In this document: in pieces, positions 31,548 through 39,636 of the stretch | Position numbering within the stretch: the stretch's first letter is position 1 | How the letters are laid out: each line of letters opens with the position of its first letter | Source of the DNA: an uncultured Bacteroidales bacterium | GTDB taxonomy: Bacteria > Bacteroidota > Bacteroidia > Bacteroidales > Paludibacteraceae | NCBI GenBank assembly: GCA_934667275.1 | Contig: CAKULK010000012.1 | Location: 6,399 to 70,398, forward strand | Length of the DNA: 64,000 bases | Direction of reading: 5' to 3' | Notes under the pieces: model-generated | The model's input: the letters and a program-made list of their open reading frames with translations, nothing else | Database searches by the model: none | Told to the model about the DNA's origin: nothing | Program-made: the position numbers and the translations under genes

Positions 31548-33428
31548 ATGCCAATGAACGCCTATGATCTTGCATACGAATATGTGCAGCACACCGGACG
31601 GTGTATCTTCCTGACGGGAAAGGCAGGCACGGGTAAGACTACTTTCCTGCGCCGCCTGCGTGTAGAGTGCCCTAAGCAGATGGCGGTGGTTGCCCCAACA
31701 GGTGTAGCTGCCATCAATGCCGAGGGCGTGACCATCCATTCGCTGTTTCAGTTGCCACCGCAAGTGTTTCTGCCCACCGACGATGCCCGTAGGCAACTCT
31801 TTGCCGAGATGCAGATGCGCGGACAGAAACAGCGTGTATTGCGCAACCTTGAACTCTTGGTGATTGATGAGGTGAGTATGGTGCGCGCAGACCTGTTGGA
31901 CGCTATTGATGCCGTGTTGCGCCATTTCAAACACCGCCCGCGTATCCCGTTTGGCGGTGTGCAGGTGCTGTTTATCGGGGATTTGTTCCAGTTGTCGCCG
32001 GTGGCGCGCGAGGAAGACTGGCGCATACTGCGTGACTACTACACGGGACCTTATTTCTTTCAGGCACGTGTGTTCAGCGAATTACGTCCCGTGTACATAG
32101 AACTTGACCACGTATTTCGGCAGACAAACCAAACCTTCATTGATATCCTCAACGAGGTACGCAACAACACCCTGTCTCCTGAGTCGTTGAAACGCCTTAA
32201 TTCACGTTACAATCCTACTTTTGACCCCGAAAGTACAGGGGAGCATTACATCACCCTCTCCACCCACAACCGCAAGGTGGATGCCATCAATCGTCGTGAG
32301 ATGGACGCGCTTGGCGGACGGGCATACACCTATCATGCCAAGATACAGGACACTTTTCCCGAAACGATGTATCCCATGGACGAGACACTTGTGTTAAAGG
32401 AGGGTGCGCGCGTGATGTTTATCAAGAATGACTCTTCGCCGGAAAAGCAATACTATAACGGCAAACTTGGCATAGTAACCGCCCTCAACGACAAAGCCAT
32501 CGAAGTGACATGCGAAGACAACGAGCGCATTGAGGTACACACAGAGACATGGGAGAACCTGCGTTACACGGCAGTAGCAGGTAGTGAAACCATCGAGTCG
32601 GAGGTGATAGGCACCTTTTGCCATTTCCCTTTGCGTCTTGCGTGGGCAGTAACCATTCACAAAGCGCAAGGGCTTACTTTTGACCGCGTAGTGATTGATG
32701 CGGCGGATGCTTTTGCTGCGGGACAAGTGTACGTGGCATTGTCGCGATGCCGCTCACTGGAAGGCATTGTGCTGCTGACACCTATCCCTGAGCGTGCTTT
32801 GACCAATGCGCGCGAAGTGGTGGACTTTACCACTCACCAACTGACCTTGGACGCAACCGAGCAGAGTCTCTCCGCCGCACAAAACGACTATCTGACTGTT
32901 TTGTTGTGCGCGCTTTTTGATTTCCGTGAGCCAATCAACCTGCTGACTTCGCTACGGGCTGCAACAACCAAAATGGATTCCATACAGGGTGACGCATCGG
33001 CGTTCTTTACGCTCAATATCGGGGCGTTGGTGGGGCTGCAAGTGATAGGCGAGCGTTTTCAGAATCAGTTGCGCAACATATTGTATAACAATGATTTATC
33101 ATTACTCAAACAGCGTTTGAAGGCTGCAGATTCCTATTTCTCGCCCAAATTGGAGCAACTGACGCGTAACCTCTCGCTATGCGCTTTGCGCTCCAATGAC
33201 CGTACGGATGCTTCGTATTTGCGACAAGGACTGGTGGATGTCTATACAAGCCTTATTCGCACCACATATATCCAATCACATATAGCCCAAACGCCCACGG
33301 TGAACAACTATTTCCGTGCGCGACAATCATGTCCGCTTGAACTGCCCGACTTGCATATCTACACAGAGGAACGCAAGAGCAGAAAGACTGCCAGTCGGAC
33401 AACAAAAAAGAAAAAGAAGACTTCTTAG
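31548..33428 (+). CDS. Pif1/RecD-like superfamily 1 DNA helicase
   Basis: The ~626-residue product (ATG 31548 or 31554) has Walker A LTGKAGTGKTTFLRRL (~20-35), VVAPTGVAAINAEGVTIHSL (motif Ia), Walker B LLVIDEVSMVRADLLDAID (~105), and the C-terminal helicase motif WAVTIHKAQGLTFDRVVID followed by GQVYVALSRCRSLEGI. These define Pif1-type 5'-3' helicases acting in DNA replication and repair. The end is a Lys-rich tail (TTKKKKKTS). It is 3 bases after ccsBA and convergent with the next gene at a 3-bp distance. Confidence 0.92.
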   Translation: MPMNAYDLAYEYVQHTGRCIFLTGKAGTGKTTFLRRLRVECPKQMAVVAPTGVAAINAEGVTIHSLFQLPPQVFLPTDDARRQLFAEMQMRGQKQRVLRNLELLVIDEVSMVRADLLDAIDAVLRHFKHRPRIPFGGVQVLFIGDLFQLSPVAREEDWRILRDYYTGPYFFQARVFSELRPVYIELDHVFRQTNQTFIDILNEVRNNTLSPESLKRLNSRYNPTFDPESTGEHYITLSTHNRKVDAINRREMDALGGRAYTYHAKIQDTFPETMYPMDETLVLKEGARVMFIKNDSSPEKQYYNGKLGIVTALNDKAIEVTCEDNERIEVHTETWENLRYTAVAGSETIESEVIGTFCHFPLRLAWAVTIHKAQGLTFDRVVIDAADAFAAGQVYVALSRCRSLEGIVLLTPIPERALTNAREVVDFTTHQLTLDATEQSLSAAQNDYLTVLLCALFDFREPINLLTSLRAATTKMDSIQGDASAFFTLNIGALVGLQVIGERFQNQLRNILYNNDLSLLKQRLKAADSYFSPKLEQLTRNLSLCALRSNDRTDASYLRQGLVDVYTSLIRTTYIQSHIAQTPTVNNYFRARQSCPLELPDLHIYTEERKSRKTASRTTKKKKKTS

Positions 33429-33431
33429 GTA

Positions 33432-34454
33432 TCAGAGAAACAGCAATGCAATATGCACAATCATAAGGATAAGGCAAAAGAATGTGCAGATATTGCGTGC
33501 AAGGAGCCAACGAAGTAGAAACCAGTCAATTCCCGCTTTCACATAGTTGTCCCAGTTGCCCATTGGTCCCATCCACCAACGTGGTGTGTCGGCACATGGC
33601 AGACCGTGTGTGAAATGGTGGGTGGAATAGATGAGATAGACAGACATGGGGAGAGTGGCAAGTGTGAGAAGATACCACGGACTCCACCAACCGAGTGCGA
33701 TACCTATTGCCAACATGATGAAGGGCATCAGCGCGAAGACTGCCACAAAGAATATCATCCATGCCGGTTTGCGTAGCAGACGTGCAAAGGTCATCTTCCC
33801 CAATTCCGCATCGGCATTCACCTCCATCACGGAATGCACATATACAATGTTAATCACCAGACAACCGACGCCGATACTCATACAAAGCATTGGCAGCGAG
33901 AAGATGGTGCCTGTCATTGCTGCCTGTACACCAAGCATATTGAGCGGTCCGAAAATGAGTCCGATAACCAATTCTCCAAATCCATGGAACCCCAATTCGA
34001 GCGGTTTGCCCGAATAGTTGATGCCAACCAGCAATCCGAGAAAAGCGTACAGCACGATGCCCATAGCGGCTTGCCAACCATGCAAGAGCCACTGCGCTAC
34101 AAAGGCGATTAAGCCCATGGAGGCTGCAAAAAGGAGAAACCATACTACTGCCATACCAAGGGTATGGACAGTGGTTTCGCCGCTGCGGATATAACTGCAC
34201 TTATCCATACGTGCGCGAATACTGGAAGACGACAGGTCGGAGCGTAAACGCGAATCGTGACGATAATCAAAATAATCGTCAGCAAGGTTCATACCGAGGT
34301 GTGCGGCGCATACGCCCAATAGTACGGGCAATGCCAACCACCATACAAAACCACTTTGCCCAATGCAAAGCACAATCGCCGTCAAACACGGTAGTGCAGA
34401 CTGTGGAAGGGATATGTTGCGGCTGTTCTTAAGCCAAAAACGGAGTGTATTCAA
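33432..34454 (-). CDS. UbiA-family prenyltransferase (MenA-like)
   Basis: The 340-residue integral membrane product has about nine helices. The first Asp-rich motif is NLADDYFDYRHDS (~55-67) and the second lies at EVNADAELGKMTFARLL (~215-230), as in UbiA/MenA enzymes that attach a polyprenyl chain to an aromatic acceptor. 1,4-dihydroxy-2-naphthoate is a likely acceptor in menaquinone-using Bacteroidales, but no men genes are near, so the substrate is inferred. It lies 45 bases downstream of rsmD on the same strand. Confidence 0.85.
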   Translation of the reverse strand: MNTLRFWLKNSRNISLPQSALPCLTAIVLCIGQSGFVWWLALPVLLGVCAAHLGMNLADDYFDYRHDSRLRSDLSSSSIRARMDKCSYIRSGETTVHTLGMAVVWFLLFAASMGLIAFVAQWLLHGWQAAMGIVLYAFLGLLVGINYSGKPLELGFHGFGELVIGLIFGPLNMLGVQAAMTGTIFSLPMLCMSIGVGCLVINIVYVHSVMEVNADAELGKMTFARLLRKPAWMIFFVAVFALMPFIMLAIGIALGWWSPWYLLTLATLPMSVYLIYSTHHFTHGLPCADTPRWWMGPMGNWDNYVKAGIDWFLLRWLLARNICTFFCLILMIVHIALLFL

Positions 34455-34499
34455 TGTGCTGATGTGTGAATGATGAATGCCAAAATTGTTGTACGTCTT

Positions 34500-35030
34500 C
34501 TACTCGAAAAAAGTGAAATTGACGCTGCCGTATGTGCGCTGCTCTACGAAATGCGGGTGGGTGGAGAAATCGTTTGTCTTGGAGTGTTCCAATACAAATA
34601 ACCCGTTGGTTTTCAATAGTTCATGCTCAAATATTAGGTCGGGTAGGGTAGGTAATTCTGCGAGTGCGTAAGGAGGATCGGCGTAGATGAAGTCGTATTG
34701 CACATAGCAGGCGTTGATGAAACGGAAGACATCGCCGCGAACTACGCGCAGGTTGCTGATTCCTAATTGTTTGCACGTGGATATGATGAAGTTTTGTTGC
34801 GTATGCGCCATCTCCACTGCCGTCACATCACGCGCACCCCGACTGACAAACTCCAATCCGATGCCGCCCGTGCCTGCAAAAAGGTCAAGCATATCCACTC
34901 CCTCAAAATCCATACGATTGTTGAGGAGATTGAAAAGACTTTCTTTGGCAAAGTCGGTGGTTGGACGTGCGGTTATATTTTTAGGGGGCGTCAATCGGCG
35001 CCCCCTAAATGTTCCGGATATGATTCTCAT
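34500..35030 (-). CDS. rsmD: 16S rRNA (guanine(966)-N2)-methyltransferase
   Basis: The 176-residue product starts MRIISGTFRGRRLTPPKNIT, the RsmD N-terminal signature, with RPTTDFAKESLFNLL. The SAM loop is MLDLFAGTGGIGLEFVSRGA and the catalytic motif is FIYADPPYA. It methylates G966 of 16S rRNA during 30S assembly. Its length is typical. It is probably co-transcribed with the UbiA gene downstream. Confidence 0.95.
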   Translation of the reverse strand: MRIISGTFRGRRLTPPKNITARPTTDFAKESLFNLLNNRMDFEGVDMLDLFAGTGGIGLEFVSRGARDVTAVEMAHTQQNFIISTCKQLGISNLRVVRGDVFRFINACYVQYDFIYADPPYALAELPTLPDLIFEHELLKTNGLFVLEHSKTNDFSTHPHFVEQRTYGSVNFTFFE

Positions 35031-35071
35031 AGAATCTTAAAAATCGTACCTTTTTGTATGCCGCTCAAAGG

Positions 35072-35104
35072 TTGCCTATCCCTTGCTCATCCTTTGCGTA
35101 TCCC
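35072..35104. repeat. 11-bp phased repeats (complement of GGGATACGCAA type)
   Basis: Three units: TTGCCTATCCC, TTGCTCATCCT, TTGCGTATCCC. The complement matches the array at 13620-13652. Confidence 0.8.
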
Positions 35105-35172
35105 TTGCTGTTTGACACGACTTTTTCAAGGATGTGCCGACGGGAGGAAATCTTAAAAAACGACACTTTTTA

Positions 35173-35940
35173 TTACTCCCAGTTACCTGCGTTGTTGTTA
35201 GGAGCATCCACAGAACCAATTTTCAGTCCGGGGTAGTGGTCAAGTTTCGTCTCCTTGTCAACGAGGTTTACGCGCTCCTGTGCATCCAAGTCGTGGAGAT
35301 AGGTGTCATAGTGTGCACGAATCTCGAAGATTGGCACGCGGATACCCTGCGAAGTGGTGTAGTTGTTGTTGGTCTCAACTTCAAACTTCACCTTGTCGGT
35401 ATAAGGGATGTAGATGATTTGACCGATATTGGCCTCGGTGTATTGACCCTTGTAGAGCGACTGAATCATATTGGTGAGGATGGTGTCGCGGCGGAAACCC
35501 TGCAGACCTTCAGCCACTACTTCGCGGTCGTTTTCCCATACGTATTGATAGAGTTGGTTGAGACTGTCGGGACCTTCAAAATTCATCTTGCGTTGTGCTT
35601 TGATGCGCGCGCGCTCCAGAATCTTGGCAGCCTTGTTCTCGGTCATACCGTCTTCAAGTTGCTTCTCGGAGAGAGAACCCTCTTTGAGCACCTCTTTCTT
35701 GGGGGCAGTCTGCAAATAGAGCACCAGCGAGTCCAAATCGGCGGTGAAATAGCCCTTGTCCAAACGGAACTGAGCCTCAGCCGTACGCAGGCTGATGAGA
35801 TTGCTGATAACCGCTTTTTCACGCTCGGCACGTTGTTCCTCGAAGCGAATCGGGGTCACGACACTCTTGACGCAGAGGTACGCCATAAAAATAGCGGCAA
35901 TACCCAGCAGAACACGAATAATGATTTTAGACGACTTCAT
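35173..35940 (-). CDS. Conserved hypothetical membrane-anchored protein
   Basis: The 255-residue product from ATG 35940 has one N-terminal membrane helix (IIIRVLLGIAAIFMAYLCVK) followed by a segment typical of secretion pseudopilins or pilin-like proteins (VISNLISLRTAEAQFRLDKG then YFTADLDSLVLYL). The rest is a charged helical and beta domain exposed outside the inner membrane. It is a Bacteroidetes family of unknown function. It has its own promoter and is divergent from the RSH gene. A role in export or envelope assembly is possible but not shown. Confidence 0.7.
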   Translation of the reverse strand: MKSSKIIIRVLLGIAAIFMAYLCVKSVVTPIRFEEQRAEREKAVISNLISLRTAEAQFRLDKGYFTADLDSLVLYLQTAPKKEVLKEGSLSEKQLEDGMTENKAAKILERARIKAQRKMNFEGPDSLNQLYQYVWENDREVVAEGLQGFRRDTILTNMIQSLYKGQYTEANIGQIIYIPYTDKVKFEVETNNNYTTSQGIRVPIFEIRAHYDTYLHDLDAQERVNLVDKETKLDHYPGLKIGSVDAPNNNAGNWE

Positions 35941-36000
35941 TTTATGTTGCATTTATAAGTTTCCGTATTTAATCCTTGCGCAAATAGCACAAAACCGCTG

Positions 36001-36032
36001 CAAAAGTACAAATAGTTTTTCATATATGCAAA
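36001..36032 (-). promoter_or_regulatory. Promoter of the 255-aa membrane-anchored protein
   Basis: On the minus strand TTTG (36029-36032), 20 bases and TACTTTTG (36001-36008). Confidence 0.8.
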
Positions 36033-36048
36033 TTTTTTCGTAATTTTG
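36017..36048 (+). promoter_or_regulatory. Promoter of the RSH synthetase gene
   Basis: TAATTTTG (36041-36048) with a weak TTTT at the -33 position (36017-36020). The start site would fall near 36055, only ~15 bases before ATG 36070. It overlaps the divergent promoter. Confidence 0.55.
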
Positions 36049-36069
36049 CGCCCGAAACAGACGGTGAAT

Positions 36070-37518
36070 ATGGAGGATAGCAATAAGGTGTTGTACACGA
36101 TTCTGACGGAGCGGTTGGAGTTGCTCCGGCAGTTGGACAAGGAGGGCGATTCGGATCATCGTCGCCATGTGGCGCGCGAGACGAGTACGTTGCATGCGCC
36201 GTTGGCGCACCGGTTGGGCTTGTATGCTATCAAAACCGAGATGGAAGACCTCGCGCTGAAGTTCACCGATTACGACACCTATAAATATATAGCGCACGCG
36301 CTGAACGAGAAGAAAGCCCAGCGCGATGCCTATATTGCCGCGTTTATCGCGCCACTGGAGAAGAAACTGGCGGACGAGGGCTTTACGTGCACCATCAAGG
36401 GCCGCCCGAAATCCATTCACAGCATCTACCACAAGATGCAGGTGCAACACTGCGATGTGGATAGGATTTACGACCTGTTCGCCATCCGCATCATTCTGGA
36501 CTCGCCGCTGGAGCGAGAGAAACAGGACTGTTGGCAGGTGTATTCGCTCATCACGGACATGTACAAACCCAACCCGAAGCGGCTCCGCGACTGGCTGAGC
36601 GTGCCCAAGGAGAACGGCTACGAGAGCCTGCATACGACGGTGCTCGGACCCGAAGACAAGTGGGTGGAGGTGCAGATTCGCACGCGTCGCATGGACGAAG
36701 TGGCGGAGAAAGGTGTGGCAGCGCATTGGGCATACAAAGGTGTGGACGGACACAGACTGAACACCGACAGGCAGAGTGTGTATGTGTTCACGCCGACGGG
36801 CGACCTGAAACGGTTGCCTGTGGGGGCGACGGTGCTGGATTTTGCGTTCTCGGTGCATAGCGAGGTAGGATGCCATTGCGTGGGCGGGCGTATTCGCAAC
36901 CAGAATGTGAGCATCCGGCAGAAATTGCAGAATGGCGACCAAGTGGAAATAATGACCTCGCCCAACCAGCGTCCGAGTGCGGATTGGCTGAATGTGGTGG
37001 TCTCGACGCGGGCTAAGAACAAGATTCGCCAGTCGTTGAAAGAGGTGGAGTATCGCAATGCCGCCGAGGGGCGTGAGATGTTGGAGCGGCGGTTCAAGAA
37101 CTGGAAACTGGAGTACGACGAGGCAAATGTGTCGCGCATGGCAGCGAAATTGGGATACAAGGCGGTGAGCGACCTGTACCAGTCCATCGCGCTTGGCAAG
37201 GAGGATATCTTGCGCATCAAGGACATCTACCAGAACCTCGATGCTCCGCACGAGGTTATACATACTGTTTCAGCCTACCAACCTGCTCCACAGGAGGCAT
37301 TGGCATTGGAGGTGGACATCAATGTGAAGAACGTGGATTATAACCTTGCCAAATGTTGCAATCCTCAGCCGTCTGACCCGATTTTCGGTTTTATCAGTAT
37401 TACCAAGGGCATTCGTATCCATCGGTGCGACTGCCCCAATGCCGAACACATGCGCGAGCGGTATCCGTATCGTGTGATTCCGGCGCGGTGGGCAAAAAAG
37501 AAGAGTGATGGACAATAG
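36070..37518 (+). CDS. RSH (RelA/SpoT-like) alarmone synthetase lacking HD and ACT domains
   Basis: The 482-residue product from ATG 36070 (MEDSNKVLYTILTERLELLR) starts where long RSH proteins leave the HD hydrolase domain. The synthetase domain is complete (~45-215): HAPLAHRLGLYAIKTEMEDL, GRPKSIHSIYHKM, DLFAIRIIL with the catalytic Asp, GYESLHTTV and EVQIRTRRMDEVAEKG with the catalytic Glu. A TGS domain (VYVFTPTGDLKRLPVGATVL, ~237-300), a helical domain and a zinc-finger-type CC segment (NLAKCCNPQPSDPIFGF ... RCDCPN, ~425-455) follow, and it stops without the C-terminal ACT domain. It should make (p)ppGpp but not degrade it. A promoter sits 20-30 bases upstream, so the missing N-terminus is not just a misplaced start. 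recR overlaps its end. Confidence 0.88.
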   Translation: MEDSNKVLYTILTERLELLRQLDKEGDSDHRRHVARETSTLHAPLAHRLGLYAIKTEMEDLALKFTDYDTYKYIAHALNEKKAQRDAYIAAFIAPLEKKLADEGFTCTIKGRPKSIHSIYHKMQVQHCDVDRIYDLFAIRIILDSPLEREKQDCWQVYSLITDMYKPNPKRLRDWLSVPKENGYESLHTTVLGPEDKWVEVQIRTRRMDEVAEKGVAAHWAYKGVDGHRLNTDRQSVYVFTPTGDLKRLPVGATVLDFAFSVHSEVGCHCVGGRIRNQNVSIRQKLQNGDQVEIMTSPNQRPSADWLNVVVSTRAKNKIRQSLKEVEYRNAAEGREMLERRFKNWKLEYDEANVSRMAAKLGYKAVSDLYQSIALGKEDILRIKDIYQNLDAPHEVIHTVSAYQPAPQEALALEVDINVKNVDYNLAKCCNPQPSDPIFGFISITKGIRIHRCDCPNAEHMRERYPYRVIPARWAKKKSDGQ

Positions 37519-38134
37519 CAATTACCCGTCGATATTGCTCGGCAACGCGGTGGAACAGTTTGCGTCACTGCCCGGAGTGGGACGCAAAACGGCGTTGCGA
37601 CTGGTGTTGCACCTCTTGCGGCAGCCGGACAAGGAGGTGGAGACATTTGCGGGTGCGCTGACCACCCTCAAGCACGATGTGCATTATTGTCGCATCTGCC
37701 ACACTATTTCCGATCAGGAGCTGTGCCCGATTTGCCAATCGCACTCGCGCGACCGGCAGACGATTTGCGTGGTGGAGAATGTGCAGGACGTGATGTCGAT
37801 TGAGAACACGGGGCAATACCGCGGTCTGTACCATGTGTTGGGCGGTGTCATTTCGCCTATGGACGGGGTGGGGCCATCGGATTTGGAGATAGACAGCCTT
37901 GTGGCGCGCATTGCTCCCGAGGAGGTGAAAGAGGTGATTTTGGCATTGCCGACCACTATGGAAGGCGACACAACCAATTTCTACATTTACCGCCGGTTGC
38001 AGAACAGCGTGCTGGATAATGGATTGCGAATCAGTCAGATAGCGCGTGGCGTGGCGGTCGGAAACGAGTTGGAATATACCGATGAAATCACGTTGGGGCG
38101 TTCGATTATCAACCGGATTGACTTCAAGGCGTGA
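37508..38134 (+). CDS. recR: Recombination protein RecR
   Basis: The 208-residue product from ATG 37508 has the helix-hairpin-helix FASLPGVGRKTALRLVLHLL, the C4 zinc finger CRICHTISDQELCPIC, and the Toprim domain (TICVVENVQDVMSIENTGQY ... VILALPTTMEGDTTNFYI). RecR works with RecO/RecF to load RecA at gaps. Its start overlaps the RSH gene stop by 11 bases, indicating co-transcription. Length is normal. Confidence 0.97.
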   Translation: MDNSNYPSILLGNAVEQFASLPGVGRKTALRLVLHLLRQPDKEVETFAGALTTLKHDVHYCRICHTISDQELCPICQSHSRDRQTICVVENVQDVMSIENTGQYRGLYHVLGGVISPMDGVGPSDLEIDSLVARIAPEEVKEVILALPTTMEGDTTNFYIYRRLQNSVLDNGLRISQIARGVAVGNELEYTDEITLGRSIINRIDFKA

Positions 38135-38152
38135 GAATTAAATATAAGGAGT

Positions 38153-38617
38153 ATGGAGAAAAAGATTATTCGTTCGCTGAATTGGTACTACTATGGGGTG
38201 ATGGTTTTTGCTCTGTTGGCGGGTACGTTGGCGTATTTTTTGGTGATGAAAGGTTATGTGAGTCTCATTGACAGGATGTCTGTGTTGGGCAAGACGCTGC
38301 AATATGTGGTGATTGTTGATGCATTGTGCACGATTCCGTTGGGACTTTATTGGTTCAAACGCCGCTGCAGAGTGTTGAGCCAAATGCCTGATGGAGATGA
38401 GAAACTGAATGGCTATAAGCGAATTGCTGCAGTACGTATCTTATTGGTTAGCAATGCGATGGTGTTGGGTATTGTGGCGTTTTACTTGATGGGATGCTAC
38501 CAGTCCATGTTGTGGGTGACGGCGATTGCTGCCATTGGTTGGTATTTTACCAAGCCCACCCAGCGCAAGATGGAGTTGGAGTTGCAGCCGCAAGACAAAG
38601 ACCAGGAAAATTACTGA
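38153..38617 (+). CDS. Four-helix membrane protein of unknown function
   Basis: The 154-residue product has four predicted membrane helices (VMVFALLAGTLAYFLVM, TLQYVVIVDALCTIPLGLY, ILLVSNAMVLGIVAFYLMG, MLWVTAIAAIGWYF) with a charged loop between the second and third and a charged tail (QPQDKDQENY). It resembles uncharacterised membrane proteins found beside recR in Bacteroidetes. It lies 18 bases after recR, probably in the same operon. Confidence 0.7.
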   Translation: MEKKIIRSLNWYYYGVMVFALLAGTLAYFLVMKGYVSLIDRMSVLGKTLQYVVIVDALCTIPLGLYWFKRRCRVLSQMPDGDEKLNGYKRIAAVRILLVSNAMVLGIVAFYLMGCYQSMLWVTAIAAIGWYFTKPTQRKMELELQPQDKDQENY

Positions 38618-38636
38618 ATTACCTGCCATTCTGCAC

Positions 38637-38672
38637 AAATTCGTAAATTGTAAATTGTCAAATCGTAAATTC
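38637..38672. repeat. TCGTAAAT-type AT-rich repeats before the HAD gene
   Basis: TCGTAAAT, TGTAAAT, TGTCAAA and TCGTAAAT follow each other, ending at the start codon. Similar tracts lie before tsf (12220-12255), the DUF4250 gene (55032-55062) and the TPR gene (59475-59491). Confidence 0.7.
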
Positions 38673-38673
38673 C

Positions 38674-39090
38674 ATGACTATAGCAGTTGATTTCGATGGA
38701 ACTATCGTCACTCACGAATATCCGAATATCGGCAAGCCCATCCCGTTTGCCATTGAGACGTTGAAGAAATTGCAGCAGGAGGACCATCATCAGATTATCC
38801 TTTGGAGTTGTCGCGAAGGCGATTTGTTGAAGGAGGCGGTGGATTATTGTGCTGCAAAAGGGCTGGAATTCTATGCGGTTAATTCAAATTTTCCGGAGGA
38901 AACGGCAGAGATTGTTCGTGCACGAAAATTGGAGGCGGACCTTTTTATCGACGACCGCAATTTGGGCGGATTGCCAGATTGGGGGGTGATTTATCAGATG
39001 ATTCATAGTGGAAATGCCTTGAAACAGGCACCTGTGGGGAATATGCCGGAACCTCAGCGCAAAGGCGGTCTCTTTGGTTTTTTCAAGTAG
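38674..39090 (+). CDS. HAD-superfamily hydrolase-like protein (BT0820 type)
   Basis: The 138-residue product begins MTIAVDFDGTIVTHEYPNIG, the HAD motif I with the nucleophile Asp, and contains IILWSCREGDLL (motif II Ser region) and LFIDDRNLGGLPDWG (motif IV Asp pair). It is a small cap-less member of a family seen in Bacteroides with a solved structure (BT0820-like). The substrate is unknown. The last stop codon lies inside an 11-bp repeat unit. Confidence 0.85.
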   Translation: MTIAVDFDGTIVTHEYPNIGKPIPFAIETLKKLQQEDHHQIILWSCREGDLLKEAVDYCAAKGLEFYAVNSNFPEETAEIVRARKLEADLFIDDRNLGGLPDWGVIYQMIHSGNALKQAPVGNMPEPQRKGGLFGFFK

Positions 39091-39130
39091 GTGATTTGTT
39101 ATAGGATGGTTATAGGATAGTTGGAGGATA
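39086..39130. repeat. 11-bp phased repeats between HAD and GNAT genes
   Basis: AGTAGGTGATT (39086-39096) is followed, one base out of register, by GTTATAGGATG, GTTATAGGATA and GTTGGAGGATA (39098-39130). The array spans the HAD stop codon and ends 3 bases before the GNAT start, so it occupies the ribosome-binding region. Confidence 0.85.
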
Positions 39131-39133
39131 GAG

Positions 39134-39634
39134 ATGGTGCGTTTGAGGAAATTAGAGCCTTCCGACCTCCCGTTTTTGTATCAATGGGAGAACGATTCGT
39201 CTGTTTGGGCGGATTCGGATACCCATAATCCGCTCTCGAGACAGGATTTACGTGAATATATAGCGTCCACTACCGGCGATATTTATAAAGACGGACAACT
39301 GCGCTTGATAATTGAAAATGAGGGAGTTACGATTGGATGTGTGGATTTGTTTGATGTGGATTCCCGCAATCGTAAAGCGGCTGTTGGTATCTATATTGCG
39401 CCTGAGATGCGTGGGCAAAGGTTGGGGCAGCAGGCGGTGGAGCAGGTGATGCACTATGCGTTTGATTATCTGCATTTTAGATTGCTGTATGCGGTGGTTG
39501 TTACAACCAATTACGTGTGCAGTAGTATCTTTCGGGATTTGGGATTCATGCCGTCGGCAACGCTCCGTGGTTGGACATTGGAGGGGGATGCCGTGGTGTG
39601 GCAGATGACAAATCCAAGTATTACAATTGATTAG
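39134..39634 (+). CDS. GNAT family N-acetyltransferase
   Basis: The 166-residue product (MVRLRKLEPSDLPFLYQWEN) has the GNAT layout: IGCVDLFDVDSRNRKAAVGI in the central strands, the acetyl-CoA loop APEMRGQRLGQQAVEQVMHY (R/QxxGxG/A type), and NYVCSSIFRDLGFMPSATLR at the C-terminus. It resembles the RimJ/SpeG-like branch; the substrate is not evident. The leader is an 11-bp repeat array. The receptor gene starts 2 bases after the stop, so the two are co-transcribed. Confidence 0.9.
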   Translation: MVRLRKLEPSDLPFLYQWENDSSVWADSDTHNPLSRQDLREYIASTTGDIYKDGQLRLIIENEGVTIGCVDLFDVDSRNRKAAVGIYIAPEMRGQRLGQQAVEQVMHYAFDYLHFRLLYAVVVTTNYVCSSIFRDLGFMPSATLRGWTLEGDAVVWQMTNPSITID

Positions 39635-39636
39635 TT

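Noticed and set aside
35953..37263. 436-codon minus-strand frame opposite the RSH gene
   Set aside because: The RSH motifs on the plus strand are unambiguous; the antisense product is Arg/His/Leu-rich with no recognisable motif.
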